Below are positions 35,166-47,390 of a stretch of DNA of 64,000 bases, one piece after another; within the stretch, counting starts at the first letter, position 1, and each line of letters begins with the position of its first letter. Location of the stretch: assembly GCF_954871325.1 (NCBI RefSeq), contig NC_088775.1, positions 65,573,561 to 65,637,560 of the forward strand. Direction: 5' to 3'. Under the pieces are notes generated by a model that was given only the letters and a program-made list of their open reading frames with translations, did not search any database and was not told where the DNA came from. Made by a program: the position numbers and the translations under genes. The DNA comes from Gordionus sp. m RMFG-2023. Taxonomy: Eukaryota > Nematomorpha > Gordioida > Chordodea > Parachordodidae.

Positions 35166-35855
35166 TACTTTTTTTTATATAAAATAAAAACTTAAATATT
35201 TTGTAATGAATTTGAATATTTTTTTCATCTCTTTTTAAAGGTAATTAAAATTAGCGGTTTGGTTCAAACCGTAATGCGGATTGGTTTCATTTTCAAAAAA
35301 AAAGTTGTTGATTGGATTCGCGATTTTAAAATCTAGTCCTATTTATTTTAATCGGTCATATCCAAACAACTTTTTTGAAATTTAGTCAGATCCATATTAT
35401 CGTTATAACAGAACTGCTAATCTTCTATATTTACATTCAAATAATGACGAATAATAATAAGTTTTTTCATTAATGTCTTACTTTACTGTGGAATCAAACC
35501 AATCAACCGAAAATATTTTGGGAAAAATTGCAATACACCACCTCCCGCAACAAACAACTTTAGCGGCATGGGGTAGTTTTATTTTCAAAGGTATTACCAA
35601 AAAAAGAATTTAGTCCTGACATTGAATTCAGGTAAAAAGTTTAATATCAAAAAATTATAAGTAAAGAGCTTTAATCATATAAAGATATATCAAATAAAAG
35701 GATTCAAAAGTTCACGAAATTGGCGGATATCATTGAATATGTACTCTTCGCATGAATATATTCCCGATAAAACAGAAAATCCCCCTTATAAATGATTTAA
35801 AAATATACATATATTTTAATTAAGCGACCCCCTCCCTTAATGTTGGGCGAAGATC
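35166..35855. other. AT-rich intergenic
   Basis: A short patch at 35255-35350 with GGTTTGGTTCAAACCG looks like another worn palindromic transposon end. Nothing else is supported. Confidence 0.45.
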
Positions 35856-36367
35856 TGATAAGGGTTAGTCGGGTATGTATCTATTTTTGTAAAAAAAAAC
35901 TTGTTCGGCCTGGGTTTATTTTAAAATAAATTTATCCTGGGTTTGAAAAAAAAATATTTGTACGAGTTTTAAAAAATATGCCAGCATTTTGCGGTTCGTT
36001 TTTCAGCTAATATGAAATTATTTAATATCAATAAATTCTAAGATTCTCTTTTTTATTTTAAAATGAAGATTATTATTCATTACTTCAAGGTACAACTATA
36101 TTTATGTTCATTTTTGGATACCTTTAATAATATTTGGATATGATTAATATATTTTAATTGTTTAAGTTGTTATCATAAATTTATTTTTCTGCCATTACCT
36201 GCCTTTCCTAGTAAAATTTTGCTTTAAAAAATAAAAATAAAAGTTTTTAAATATTCGGCCTGGCTGGGATTTATAATTTTTAGCATGGCCTGGGTTTATG
36301 GAAAGAAATAAATTCGCCCCGGTACGGATTTATAAAAATTTCCATCCCAGGCCTGCAGGTCTCTAAA
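35856..36367. mobile_element. CCCGGGCC/GGCCTG-family MITE, copy 1
   Basis: GGCCTGGGTTTATTTT-like blocks near 35909 and in inverted setting near 36255-36355 surround an AT-rich core. The right end reads GGCCTGCAGGTCTCTA. Similar ends occur at 44050, 52895 and 53690. No coding sequence. A 27-bp imperfect direct repeat (TGGGCGAAGATCTGATAAGG against TGGGCAAAGTTCTGATGTGG) lies just outside both sides. Confidence 0.6.
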
Positions 36368-38504
36368 ATATTGGATATGGGCAAAGTTCTGATGTGGGTT
36401 AGTAAATTTATTTAATACTAAATTTATTTTATTGGTAATATAATTAGAATAAAAGGGGAAAAGATATATTTACTCACAAATCAATTAAAATATTGAAGAA
36501 AAAAATATATATATTATATAATTTTATTTATTTAAAAACTGTCATACTTCAAATTAAAATATACTGACATTATACTTATACAATATTTATATAAATGCCG
36601 GCAATTTTGATTAAATAGGAAAAATAAATATGGCATATTTTATTCCAAAATTATTAGGGCAAAAAAGTTTGGCTTGGGAAAGAGACAAAACATAATAGCT
36701 CATACAATTTTGATAGCCCCCTCCCCTCTTCCATTTGTTTGGAAATTTAGGCTCCCCACTCTCCCCCAATTCACCAATTGAAATCTTGCCGATTTTAATG
36801 TATTAATAAAATCATATAATACAGAATAAAAATTTGCTTCACATTCTCTCCATCTATTGAAAGAAAAAATATTAATATTTTTTATGCTGGAAGCGACGAA
36901 ATGTTTTAAAAAAATTCATACAATCTTTATTATTTTAATATTTTTATCAAAAATGACACATAATAATAAAAATAATAAAAGTAATTGAATAATTGAGTGC
37001 GGTTGGTACATTCGAAGAAGTATGTTTAAGTATAATTTAACATTTTATTAAAATTTGTTTTTTTTAAGTTTAAAAATCTTATAAAAAAAATTTTTAAAAA
37101 ATATATAATAGGTCACATATTATATTTAAAAAAAAAAATAAATATGGTTATATTTATGTATATATTTACTTATTATTGTCGTTTCGTAATTTGATTATTA
37201 AAAATAATCATATTCCCTGAGAAATATTTTTATAATAAAGAAGAAATAAATTAGTTAAATTTATTCAAAAATAAGATTATGAAAAGAAAGAGAGAAAGAC
37301 AATTCTCTCTCAATTATACATTAAAAAAATAATAAAAATGTTTTAGAGGCATTTAGAATATTATAAAAAGGATAAAAATTTATTATATTTTTTGCCATGC
37401 GTCTTAATTGATAGACAGGAGCATGCTTACTCGATTATATTATTTTATGATAAACCTCCACTCTCCTGCTAGGATACTTATCTTTTGGGACGAAAATTGA
37501 TTATAAAATTTTCATTCGGAAGGACATGATTTGGAGAAATTTTATCTCCGGTCGGACAAATAAACCAAAACTTCTTATTTTCCTCAAGTGCTTTAATTTC
37601 CCCACTTTCAATTATAAAATTTGGATCGAATCGGGCGAAGTTGAATCACCAATTTTAAAGATAATATTTTGGGCTGAATCAGACTTGAACCTCCAAAAGA
37701 AAAGTCAGAATGAATCGACCAAATCAAAAAATTTCTTGAACCGGAACTGAAGAACAGATTCGATATGCAGATTTTTAGTTAATTTTTTAAATAGAATATA
37801 AATTTTTATTGGGTAAATTTTTTAAACCTCTTATTGTAAGATTCAAAATTAATTTATTATCGGATATTTAAAAAAAATTATTAAATAATCAGAGCAAGAA
37901 AAAAATATTGCATCAAGATTTATTTATTTTAGATCTAATCAGTTGGAGATTAAACTAATCTAGCAGATATGTCCCTAACAAAATTAAATTGGACAGAAAT
38001 ACAAAGACATTGGATAAGTATACCCCAATTTTGGGAAACATTTCAGTGCTTAAACTTAAGAATTATTTTTTTAGTAATTAAAAATAATAAAACGATAAAA
38101 ACATGTTTTTTTATAAAAAAAATAATGAACTATAAAGACCTGACTTTGGAGGGGTTAGAATTAGCTTCTTAGTCAAATATTGTCTTTTTTCAAAATTATA
38201 GTGTTTTTAGCGCCCCTTTTCAATCTAATTACGAGCCCTAAAAGACACTATTTTTCTGAAAAAGGACACTATGTGGCTACAAAAAGATATATATGAAAGA
38301 TAAGGTAAGATATTTTGGGTTATATATTGTATACTTGAGTTACTATTTTTTTTAAAACTTTTGCGTGATTTTACCTAAACCCGGAGAGACCGGGGCACAG
38401 CGGGCCGGATTTAGTAAAAACTTTTATAATATCTATAAGTATTTCGAATAATTATTGCCAGTTATCTTAAACAGTAGCTGACTAAAGGATGTATCTAAAA
38501 AATG
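36368..38504. other. AT-rich intergenic
   Basis: No gene is recognised. Small open frames (37526-37750, 37969-38172) have no family signature. A short GC patch at 38380-38410 may be another MITE scrap. Confidence 0.5.
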
Positions 38505-39450
38505 TAGCGTTAAAATAGAACAGGTTTGTGAATAAACTTTGTTATTTGTTTGAACAAATATGGTGAACGGTTTTCTTTTTTTAAGCCAATTTTGAATTTG
38601 AACATTTTGGACGAACGAGTTTCCTTTTTTTTAGATTCATTCACTTTAAAAAAGTTAAAATTTATATTTAAAATTTTTTTTTTTAAATTAAAATTATGTC
38701 AGGAGTTTTCTTTCGATAATTTATAGCACACTTTAATATCTGACTAGTATCTAATTCTACCCTAATTTAAAGTAGTTATTATTTTATAATTAATCATAAA
38801 TATTTACCGGCATGTAAACTCGAATGTCCTTGAATAAGGTGTCTACAAAAATAAATGAAAAAAATTAATTTCTTTTATATTTAAAGATATCAATAGAAAC
38901 CTCTAGAATTGAAGTTAAGGCACAATCCTGAAATCTCGTTTATTAAATAGGATTGTTTACCAAAAAATTTCACAAAACGATAGAAATTTAAAATTTTTAA
39001 TAAATGTATTAAAATAAAACGTATTCTTTTGAATGTAACAGAAAAATCCCATCTTCAGCCCCTGCCAAACGTTTATTTAACATAGCAAATTATGTTTTAA
39101 TTATGAGATCTTCCTAATCAGGTTAAATTTTGAAAAACGATTATTAAACATTAAAAGATTTTTGAAAAATATTGAAATATATATTTTAAATCATATTTTA
39201 TCGTTGTTTTATATTTCACACTATATCCTATTTTTATATTATGAACAAAATAAAAATATAACGGCTAACATGGTGTAATTTGTCATATAATATTTATAAA
39301 TGTGAACACCTTTAGGAATTCGAACGCATTCATTATTTTCATAAATAAACTATGAATGCAAACTTATTGGATATTATTAAATAGATAATGTGATCCAAGA
39401 TATTAGATTTATTTTAATGAACAACGAAAGCGAACGAATTCGTTTAAAAA
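38505..39450. mobile_element. Worn relative of hAT element A
   Basis: Sequence at 38545-38690 resembles the left subterminal region of the hAT at 22732: GAACATTTTGGACGAACGAG, TTCATTCACTTTAAAA and TTTATATTTAAAATTTTTTT in the same order. GAACGCATTC and GCGAACGAATTCGTTT near 39320-39440 resemble its right end. The interior has no recognisable transposase. Boundaries are approximate. Confidence 0.5.
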
Positions 39451-39899
39451 TATGATTTTAGTCTGTAAATTGGGGGTTATTTGAGGGCTGCCAAAATTTT
39501 CGCCCAAGACCAAAGGCATTCGCATGACCCTGGGCCGGGATGTCAAGTGTTCATATATATCAGAAGGGAATGGACAGGGACTGATGTGAAATACTGGTTT
39601 TGCCTTTTGTTTCTTTTACCAATCTTTGCACGCAAAATTTTGATGTAGGTATTTATATTTTGGCCAATATTATTTTTAATATAATAAGTTAAGGTTAGAT
39701 TAAAGATTCCGGTGTATTAATAATTTATTATAGATAATTAATTTAGGAATTATGACAATTTATAGGAAAATATTTTAATTCGAAAATAATGCCGTTTTTA
39801 TTTCGTGTTTTAGTCATTGTTTTAAATGGTAATAACTAATATCAGAGTGAAGGTAAGATCATCTGTTTTTAATAGTTAAACTTTAGATTTCATTTTTAC

Positions 39900-40470
39900 A
39901 TTTTAATTTCAAATTCCCCGTGGAATTCTAATTGAATCAATTATCCAGGAGAAAATTTTCGATTTACATAAAGAAAGAATAAATAATTCAGCCCTAGCCA
40001 ATAAAATAATTGATACCTTCAAAATGCTCGCATTGGTCTCAAAAGGTCAAAATGTGACAACATTCAGGGACAAACGGAGTATACAACAGGGAAAGTCACG
40101 GATCAAATCTTGTTCATTTGCAAAAATTAAGAGATAAGACAAAAAGACTTTATCGATCTCTATCTGCAACAGAATGATTCATTCTTTGGGTTTTAAATTT
40201 TATAAAGTGATTTTAATTGTTTAATGATAGGCCAAGAATGATATTATTCCCAAATAAATATAAAGATTGGACCTTTACAGAATGCCAAAGTTGTTTTTGG
40301 CGAGGGTCTATATTTGAATTTGATAGTATTGGCAATAATGTACGCAAGGCAAATAAACCAATTCATCCTGATAAAATAAAAATGTTTAGGAAATTAGGTA
40401 TCTGACCACTGCCAGGCATTGTTAGAGACAATACCTATGGACTTCAGCTCGTTATTAAAGCTAAAAGAGA
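39900..40470 (+). pseudogene. Unassigned decayed coding-like sequence
   Basis: Less AT-rich than its surroundings, with protein-like pieces. IIQEKIFDLHKERINNSALA near 39945 resembles a helix-turn-helix of a transposase. The frame at 40217-40405 contains NKYKDWTFTECQSCFWRGS and KPIHPDKIKMFRKLGI. Frames change between them. I do not recognise the family; a degraded transposase is possible, and a host exon cannot be excluded. Confidence 0.35.
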
Positions 40471-40729
40471 CGTTTCTTAATGCCATATTATTTCACACTT
40501 AATAAAAACTGAAACTTTTTTTTTTACTAAATTGCTCAGAATTAAAAAACACTTAAAGCTAAGGATTTATACTAAATTTCATAGATATTTTTCTTAAAAT
40601 CAAAGACGATTTTCAAGTAAAAATTTTAATTTTCTCAGAATTTTTTTATTGAATTTTAGTAGAATTAATACTAAATCATGAATTGTTTAGTTTAATTAAT
40701 CTATGCTATCGGTTCTAGGTAATTTGGGG

Positions 40730-41545
40730 TAAAGGGAGGAGGGGGGGAGGGTAAAATTTATCAAATGAAAGCTAATAAAAAGATAAATTGATTATACTGA
40801 TATTCAATGTCACCAGAGGTGTAATTTTTTACATACAATATGAATATCAAATAAAAGCTAATGCAAAGATCATTGATTACATTGATGCTCATTACTCTGT
40901 GGCCAGGGTGAGTGTTAGGGGAGGGGGAGTATAAGGTGGATAGCAAGATATTTCAACATGGGTATTAAATGAAATATAATCTAAAAAATTAACAAATTAC
41001 ATTAATACTCATCTCTCCCCCGGGGGAGGGGGGGGGGGGTAGATTAAATTTCCTAGGTCAAATGGAAGCTAATAAGGAGATTATTTGATTCTCATCACTC
41101 TGTGTCTTCGAAGTAGGTAGGGGGGGGGATTAAATTTCAATAGTAGAATATATCAATATGGGTATCAAATAGAAGCTAATGAAAAGATCAATTGATTATA
41201 TTGTTACTTATCTCCTCAGAGTAGGAATGGTAAAGTTGGGGGTTAAAAATATCCTGGCATGATATATAGACATGGATATTAAATGGAAGAATAAAAAGAT
41301 TCATTTATTACATTGATGCTCATCACTCTATATCTTCGTGGTGAATGCGGTGGTGTCAAAAAGTTTCTAGCATAATATTTCTAAAAAGATTATATGAATA
41401 ATTAGAACTCTATTATTCAGGATGGAATGGAGAGGCGATCTAACATATATTTCAATATAGGTATCCCATAATAGCTAATATATAGATCTACTTATATTAT
41501 AATTTTTACTATCACTATGTCTAAGAGGCATTCTGATTTTCTAAC
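40730..41545 (+). repeat. ~90-115 bp satellite with poly-G runs
   Basis: About eight units repeat the order AATATGGGTATCAAAT, AGCTAATGAAAAGAT, GATTACATTGATGCTCATCA, CTCTGTG and then a G-rich segment. AGCTAAT-type landmarks lie near 40769, 40857, 41068, 41174 and 41475, with changed versions near 40973, 41287 and 41382. The G-rich segment varies from scattered G to runs of ten or more (41020-41040, 41120). The family is not recognised. Confidence 0.82.
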
Positions 41546-43814
41546 ATTTCAAACGTGGATATTATGTAAAAATTTATTTAGAAAAATTCCCTTTTTAAAA
41601 TAAGCCCTCTTAATCAATAATTTTTATTTAGAGGAACCGGTAAGGAATACGACAACGGGGGGGGTGGGGGTAATGTAATATCATAATTGATTTAAAGGGT
41701 GATGAAGTCCATGGGAACTGGAAGGGACAATATTGTTTTTAAAAAATATATAATCGTATACAAATTTTTAAAAACAATACCAAGAATAAATAATTCAATT
41801 AAATGACTAGTTCTTAGCGTTTCATATATTTTTCAGAGCAATTCATATTTTAATCTGAATATTTAAGTCTGAGCAATTACTATTTTTTTAGGCAATTAAG
41901 TTTTTTTATCTGAAGATATTTATTCTTTTAAAGATTTTTTTATGAGTATTTAAGTTTTAATTCTGAGCTATTAAATCTAAGTTTTGACTATATCAATCTG
42001 TGTTATATCCATGAATCAAAATGATAATTTTGTTTAAGCTATAACTCGTGACATGTTCAATCTTTTTTAAGACAAATTCTTGTATACATGCGCAATTATT
42101 TGTATATTTATTTAATATAGTAATTATGACAATAAATAAAATATTTCAATGCATAAATAAAGTAAAAACCGGTGTTTTTGGTTTTGGGTAATATACATAA
42201 TATATAAGCGAAGTGAATACTCTTTAAAAAGTTATTAGCTTAATATATAAGTGTCTTTGAGTAATCTGAATATATTGTACCCGGCCAGAGTTTAAGTGTA
42301 TTTAACTTTTTTAAGCTATATTTTACATGATTACCGTTCAAAATTACACTTTTTCATATTTGGTAATTTTCATATAAATTCATTAACATTATTATTATAA
42401 AATATAATAAATATGATAGATTTTTTTTTATAAAAATGGTATTTTTGTCCTGGACATTTATGGGTATTCTTCGATTAAAAACAATTAAATATATTTTTAT
42501 TTGATTGTTTACCAAGAAAAAATTAACATCAAATGTATTCCCAAACTAGTTTTTCTTTTAATTTAAAAATTTACTTATTTTGCATGAATTTATTATGTTT
42601 TTGATTTTGAATATATATTAAATATTTATTCTTGGCTTGAGCCCTTAAATTTGGTTTGGCATTGATCAATGAATAGATATGTAATATGATATAATACATT
42701 TCAAAATGATATTTTTTGACTAAGATATCGACCTTAAACATTCCCCCCAATTTAGAGACTTTTCCATACAACCAATTTGTATAGATTATAATATATTTAA
42801 ATTTATATAAGTTAAGTAATGTTTTTCGAACGTTAATAAAACATGCTTCCAAAAAACCCCCCATCTCTTTTGTCTCAACCCACGTTACTAATAAAAAATA
42901 AATGGTAAACATTCTTCTTTCTTTCCATTTTTTTCGCATATAAACTTATCAGAGTGAAACAAAAAAATATTATTTTCTTACTCGCATTTTTGTTATCTTT
43001 AAAAAAAGATCGAAAAGTTTTAATATATTTTTAATAAAAAATATAAAATTAAGTATATGATCACAAAATTATTTTTATTTTTGAAAAACGCGAAGCGCTA
43101 TATCTATCTAAACAATTTTTTTCTTTCAAATTATTTTATTTGTTTATTTTATTTTATTTTTTGATGGTTTAAGACAATTTTTATCGTGACGTGACCATAA
43201 AAAAAAATAAAAAAAAAACACTGAGTTCGAAAAACAAAAATTATCGTTTTGGTTGAAATACTTTGAGTTTGTTTAAATTATATTTTATATATATTTGAAT
43301 ATGTATAAATTAAATAAATAACAATAAAATAATATAATATAATAATGATAAAATTCCCTTCCTCCCTTCACTTATACTACCTTATTTTCATAGTAATATT
43401 TTCTAAAAAATAGAATTTAAATTTTTATTTTAAATATTGTAATTTTTTTGCCATTTTATTTAATCATTATCATTCTTCGTCTATATAAGAAGACACCATT
43501 ATTTTATTAAATAAATACATAAGAATAATTTTTGCTAAGCTTTTTTTGTGTTTAATAGTTAAAAATTAAAATTGAATCGGTGATTTCGTTTTAGTAAGGG
43601 TTATAAAGTGATATATTATTGCCCCCCCCCCTCCTCCCATTATCTAAATGTAGGGATGTAAATGTTTTTAAAAACGAGGAAAAAAAATACATGCTTGAAA
43701 ATCAATGATAACAAATTGGAAACACTCAAGATGAATTTTCTTAAAAAAAATAATAAAATTTTTTTAAAATAAACTCAATTTAACATAATGAGCGGGAATA
43801 TTATAATAACAGTA
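41546..43814. other. AT-rich intergenic
   Basis: No supported gene. The minus-strand frame at 42571-42939 (122 codons) shows no motif, its residues mirror the base composition, and I treat it as chance. Homopolymer G/C runs lie at about 41658 and 43621. Confidence 0.5.
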
Positions 43815-44060
43815 AAGGTAGGCACAGCTAGCACCGAAATTTTTAGATTAGGCGGAATAAATTGTTTTAAATATTTTTTCGGGCTAGGCCAGTTTTAAAA
43901 TGCTGAAATTTAAGCAATATTATGTCGCTTTTCTACATAAAAAATCATTACAAGTTGAGCCGGAAAACCTGTACCCAATATATTTTACGGGCAGGGTAAA
44001 AATAAATGCAGATCGGACCGAAAATTTTAACGGGCCACGCCGACCTCTAATAATGATTGT
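43815..44060. mobile_element. CCCGGGCC-family MITE, copy 2
   Basis: Ends near GGTAGGCACAGCTAGCACC on the left and GGGCCACGCCGACCTCTA on the right. Internal CGGGCTAGGCC and GGGCAGGG blocks match the layout at 35856-36367. The short frame at 43920-44105 is non-genic. Confidence 0.55.
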
Positions 44061-45293
44061 TTGGTGGGCGATATAAAAAAATTTAAGGTTTAGTGTTTCA
44101 ACCAAAATTATAAAATACTCTTAAATTATTCCTTTACATATTTTGAAATTGAAAAGCAATTTTTCGATTTGCTCTAATCTAATTTTGTGTTTTTCGTAAA
44201 TAATCTTTCAATCTTCATTATTTTTTTAAATGCTCAAAAATTTATAACTACTATAGTGATATTCTTTTGTGAATGTTAAATCCGGAACTTTTTAATTAGT
44301 TAAAAAAAATAAAAACAAAAAAAACCTACTCTGCACATAAAATTTCGATCTTTAAAAAAACCTAATTTCTGACGTAAAAATGAATATCTTTTTTAGGTTA
44401 ATTAATTTTAAAATAAATTCAAATAAAAATTTTCACACTCATTTTCTTTCGTTTCATTTATAAAAATTATCTATTTTCTCCATATTTTATGATTCGAATG
44501 CCTGAGAGTGTTAAACTCTTATTTACATAATTTTATATATTTTGTCACAAAAAAAATAATAAAAGCATAAATTCTAATTCTTAAAAAATAAAAAATAAAT
44601 TAAACTAGATAAAAAAAAGAAGATATTAAAAAAATGCATAATAATTTTAAAAAAATAACCTAACTTTTTTAACTCGTTTATAATTTTATTTTGTCAAATT
44701 TCATTCATTTCTTTTTATTGGTATATTTAATATTAATATATATGCCACTTTATTACCAACCAATCGTGTCTTTGAATTTTAAAGCATAGAAAAAAATTAA
44801 TGATGAATTTGTTTCATTTTTCATACTATTTAGTTATAATATATGAATTGAATTGTATATTGAATTTTTTAAAAATGAAACATTAAATTTAGAACCCTGT
44901 CCAAACCTATTTTATCTGATAGAATTCCGGTCAGGTTGGGCCAGACATTCATATCTGACTCGGTTACCCAAACTTTAATTTTGATTTATCCGGATCCTGA
45001 CCTCGAAGAAAAATTTTTACTTTGTTTTCTTAATGCTTTTGATCTCCTTTTCACTTCTTTAAAAATAAATATAATTATTGGGACTCGGACATTATATTAA
45101 GTGGAATAGGATGTGTTTCCTAATTTAATTAAATACATTCTGAACAGAGTGGTACCACACATTTCTATGAGTATATTTATTTTAATATAATCAAATTAAT
45201 ATTAAGTTTTAAATGTATTACTTTAAGATATTTAACCGGCAACCTATGTATCTAAATTTACTGTTAATTTTTATAGTAGATATAATGAAAGTG
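44061..45293. other. AT-rich intergenic
   Basis: No gene. A patch at about 44890-45005 with CAGGTTGGGCC and CCGGATCCTGACC looks like another worn member of the GC-ended MITE group. Confidence 0.45.
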
Positions 45294-45301
45294 GTTATTA
45301 T

Positions 45302-46754
45302 TAGAGATGTAAATTTTCCGGGAAAACTAAAAGGGGAAATAGCGGAAAATTAAAAATAACCACAAAATACACTTTAAACCTTTCAATTTTTTTATTGAAT
45401 AACTTTATTAAATTTGGGGAACTAAGGAAAATAAAATAATTAATTAATAAAAATAAAAATACACTGTAAACATTTTATTTTTTTTGAATAACTTTATTAA
45501 TTACAAGTAGCATGTATTACAAATTACATTTAAAATTCAGGGGATGTTAATGAAATAGCATCAACATCTTCATGGGATGTTATTGAAATATCATCATTAT
45601 CAATTTATATTGGAACATGATATATTTGTGTGATCCTTTAAATGTATGTTATACCTGATTGATATTAATTTTTCGAATTTTACATTCTTATTTCTATTTC
45701 TCGTATTTTAATGAATTTTTCCAAATGCTGACCTGACTTTTTCTGATGAGGCACTTGAGAGTGGCATCGAAAGAGATCTTACTACCACTTGACAAAGGGG
45801 TTGATTTGTACACAACCCTTACCCATATGAGTGGATTGAGCTCTCCCATGTGACAGCTCCTTTATAGAAACCTTGTTTTGAACGATATTCTGCTAAATTA
45901 CCCATAATTTTCCAATATTACAATCGATTTGGCTTTAAATAATATTTATTAAATTTAAAGCTACTGTTAATTTCACACCATAATATCTAGGATCCAGAAG
46001 ATTTGTTGCATAATGATATTCTCAGCAACAAAATTTCCTTCGTTTATTAATAAGCGTCTTAATACTTTTAAATCAATTTCATTAAAAATAAAATTTGGTG
46101 AATTGAGTTTCTCTTTTATATCCCAAAATATTTCTAGTACATCAGATAATATGGCTGTATCCGATTCTACCATTATAATTTTGTTATAAATAAATTCAAA
46201 AAAAAATCAGTACAGGCTCTAATTTATGCCAGTATCATTCTTTGTTCAATATAATACACCTTCTTTGTTTGTCTATAAATAAACTTGAAATTGCAATTTC
46301 TTGTAAAACTTCCTTATTTTCCACAACACTTTGCAACATTATAACAAAACCTCTCCAACTTGTCGAATTGGAATTTTTAAGGAATATTTATATCCTTTCA
46401 ATATTTGCCTTTCTTTAAAAGTTGCCAATAAAATACCATCAAATTTTATATATTTTATTATTTGTTTTTTTTTGATGATCTTTTCAATAAAACGTAATTG
46501 GCTTAAATCTTTAATAAGCAGGATCAAGCCATATGCGGCACATCCAGAACATTTAATTAAAGACTCACGAGGAAAATAAAAATTATTTTAATTTATGATA
46601 TAATAAATTAAATTATAAATCAATTTTTACAATAAAATATTATAATATAGGGAAAATTCGGGAAATTTCCCGGGAAAATATGAAAATTCCTGGGGAAATT
46701 TACGGGGAATTTTCCCGTTATTTCCCATGAAATTTCCCTACCATTACATCTCTA
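45302..46754 (-). mobile_element. hAT element D (TTTCCCGGGAAA termini), deleted
   Basis: Ends are TAGAGATGTAA on the left and, reversed, TAGAGATGTAATGG on the right. They are flanked by GTTATTAT (45294-45301) and GTTATTAA (46755-46762), an 8-bp duplication with one mismatch. Palindromic GGGAAATTTCCCGGGAAA-like sequence lies just inside the ends. The minus strand has hAT transposase scraps at 46339-46527 and 45973-46173, and a worn hATC region with a PLSSGSKI stretch near 45780. The N-terminal half is absent and the frame is broken repeatedly. Confidence 0.82.
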
Positions 46755-46762
46755 GTTATTAA

Positions 46763-47270
46763 TATTTTGTAAATTTCATTTTAGTTGATGGGGAATATCT
46801 AGCTACTCAAGCTTGTCTGTGACCAAGGCGTCCTTTTTAATCTTAGATAAATAATTTTTATTATATATAATCGCCTGACAATCATGGAAGAAAATTTTAA
46901 AATTATATAGTCCACTCCAGGGTTTGAACCTGATGGCTTCGTTTATCGGTATCAATTCCATGGAATTTTATATTTGCAGGAATATTACTTGCAGAAGCAA
47001 ATAATAAAATGAAAGAAAAATTAATGAGTTAGAATTTAGAAGTGATTGGTAAACCAGAGAGGCGGGCACTCACAAAGTGAGATCCAATATAGCCAAATAT
47101 AAAATGAATGAGATGAATTTTATGATTAATATAAAATGGTAACTGAAGTAGCTTACTACCCTAAAAGGTGAAACAAGAGTTTTTTATCCTCATCTTCAAA
47201 GAATAATGATATAAAAAGATGGTAAGGAGGTTGCATAAGTGAAAAAATCTCTGATGGTTACATTCCACAG
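46763..47270. other. AT-rich intergenic
   Basis: No gene. GGTTTGAACC at 46920-46930 looks like a tRNA T-arm, but no acceptor, D or anticodon stems fit around it. Confidence 0.5.
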
Positions 47271-47274
47271 ATGG

Positions 47275-47390
47275 GACCAGAGATGCACCGATAATATTTT
47301 TAACTTACATCAAACCCAATACCACGGATATTAATGCTGTATCGACCGACGGTACACCGATACCAAAAAATAATTTCGTATATATTTATT
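47275..47390 (+). mobile_element. Solo hAT-like end (AGAGATGCACCGATA type)
   Basis: CAGAGATGCACCGATAAT followed by ATCGACCGACGGTACACCGA and GATACC repeats resembles ends of animal hAT elements whose subterminal motif is ACCGATA. No matching opposite end was found before about 51 kb. Confidence 0.5.

Noticed and set aside
42571-42939. 122-codon minus-strand open frame
   Set aside because: No motif, residue content dictated by AT-rich DNA, no splice or homology support.
46860-46940. tRNA-like sequence with GGTTTGAACC
   Set aside because: No acceptor stem, D-arm or anticodon arm could be fitted around the T-arm-like stretch.
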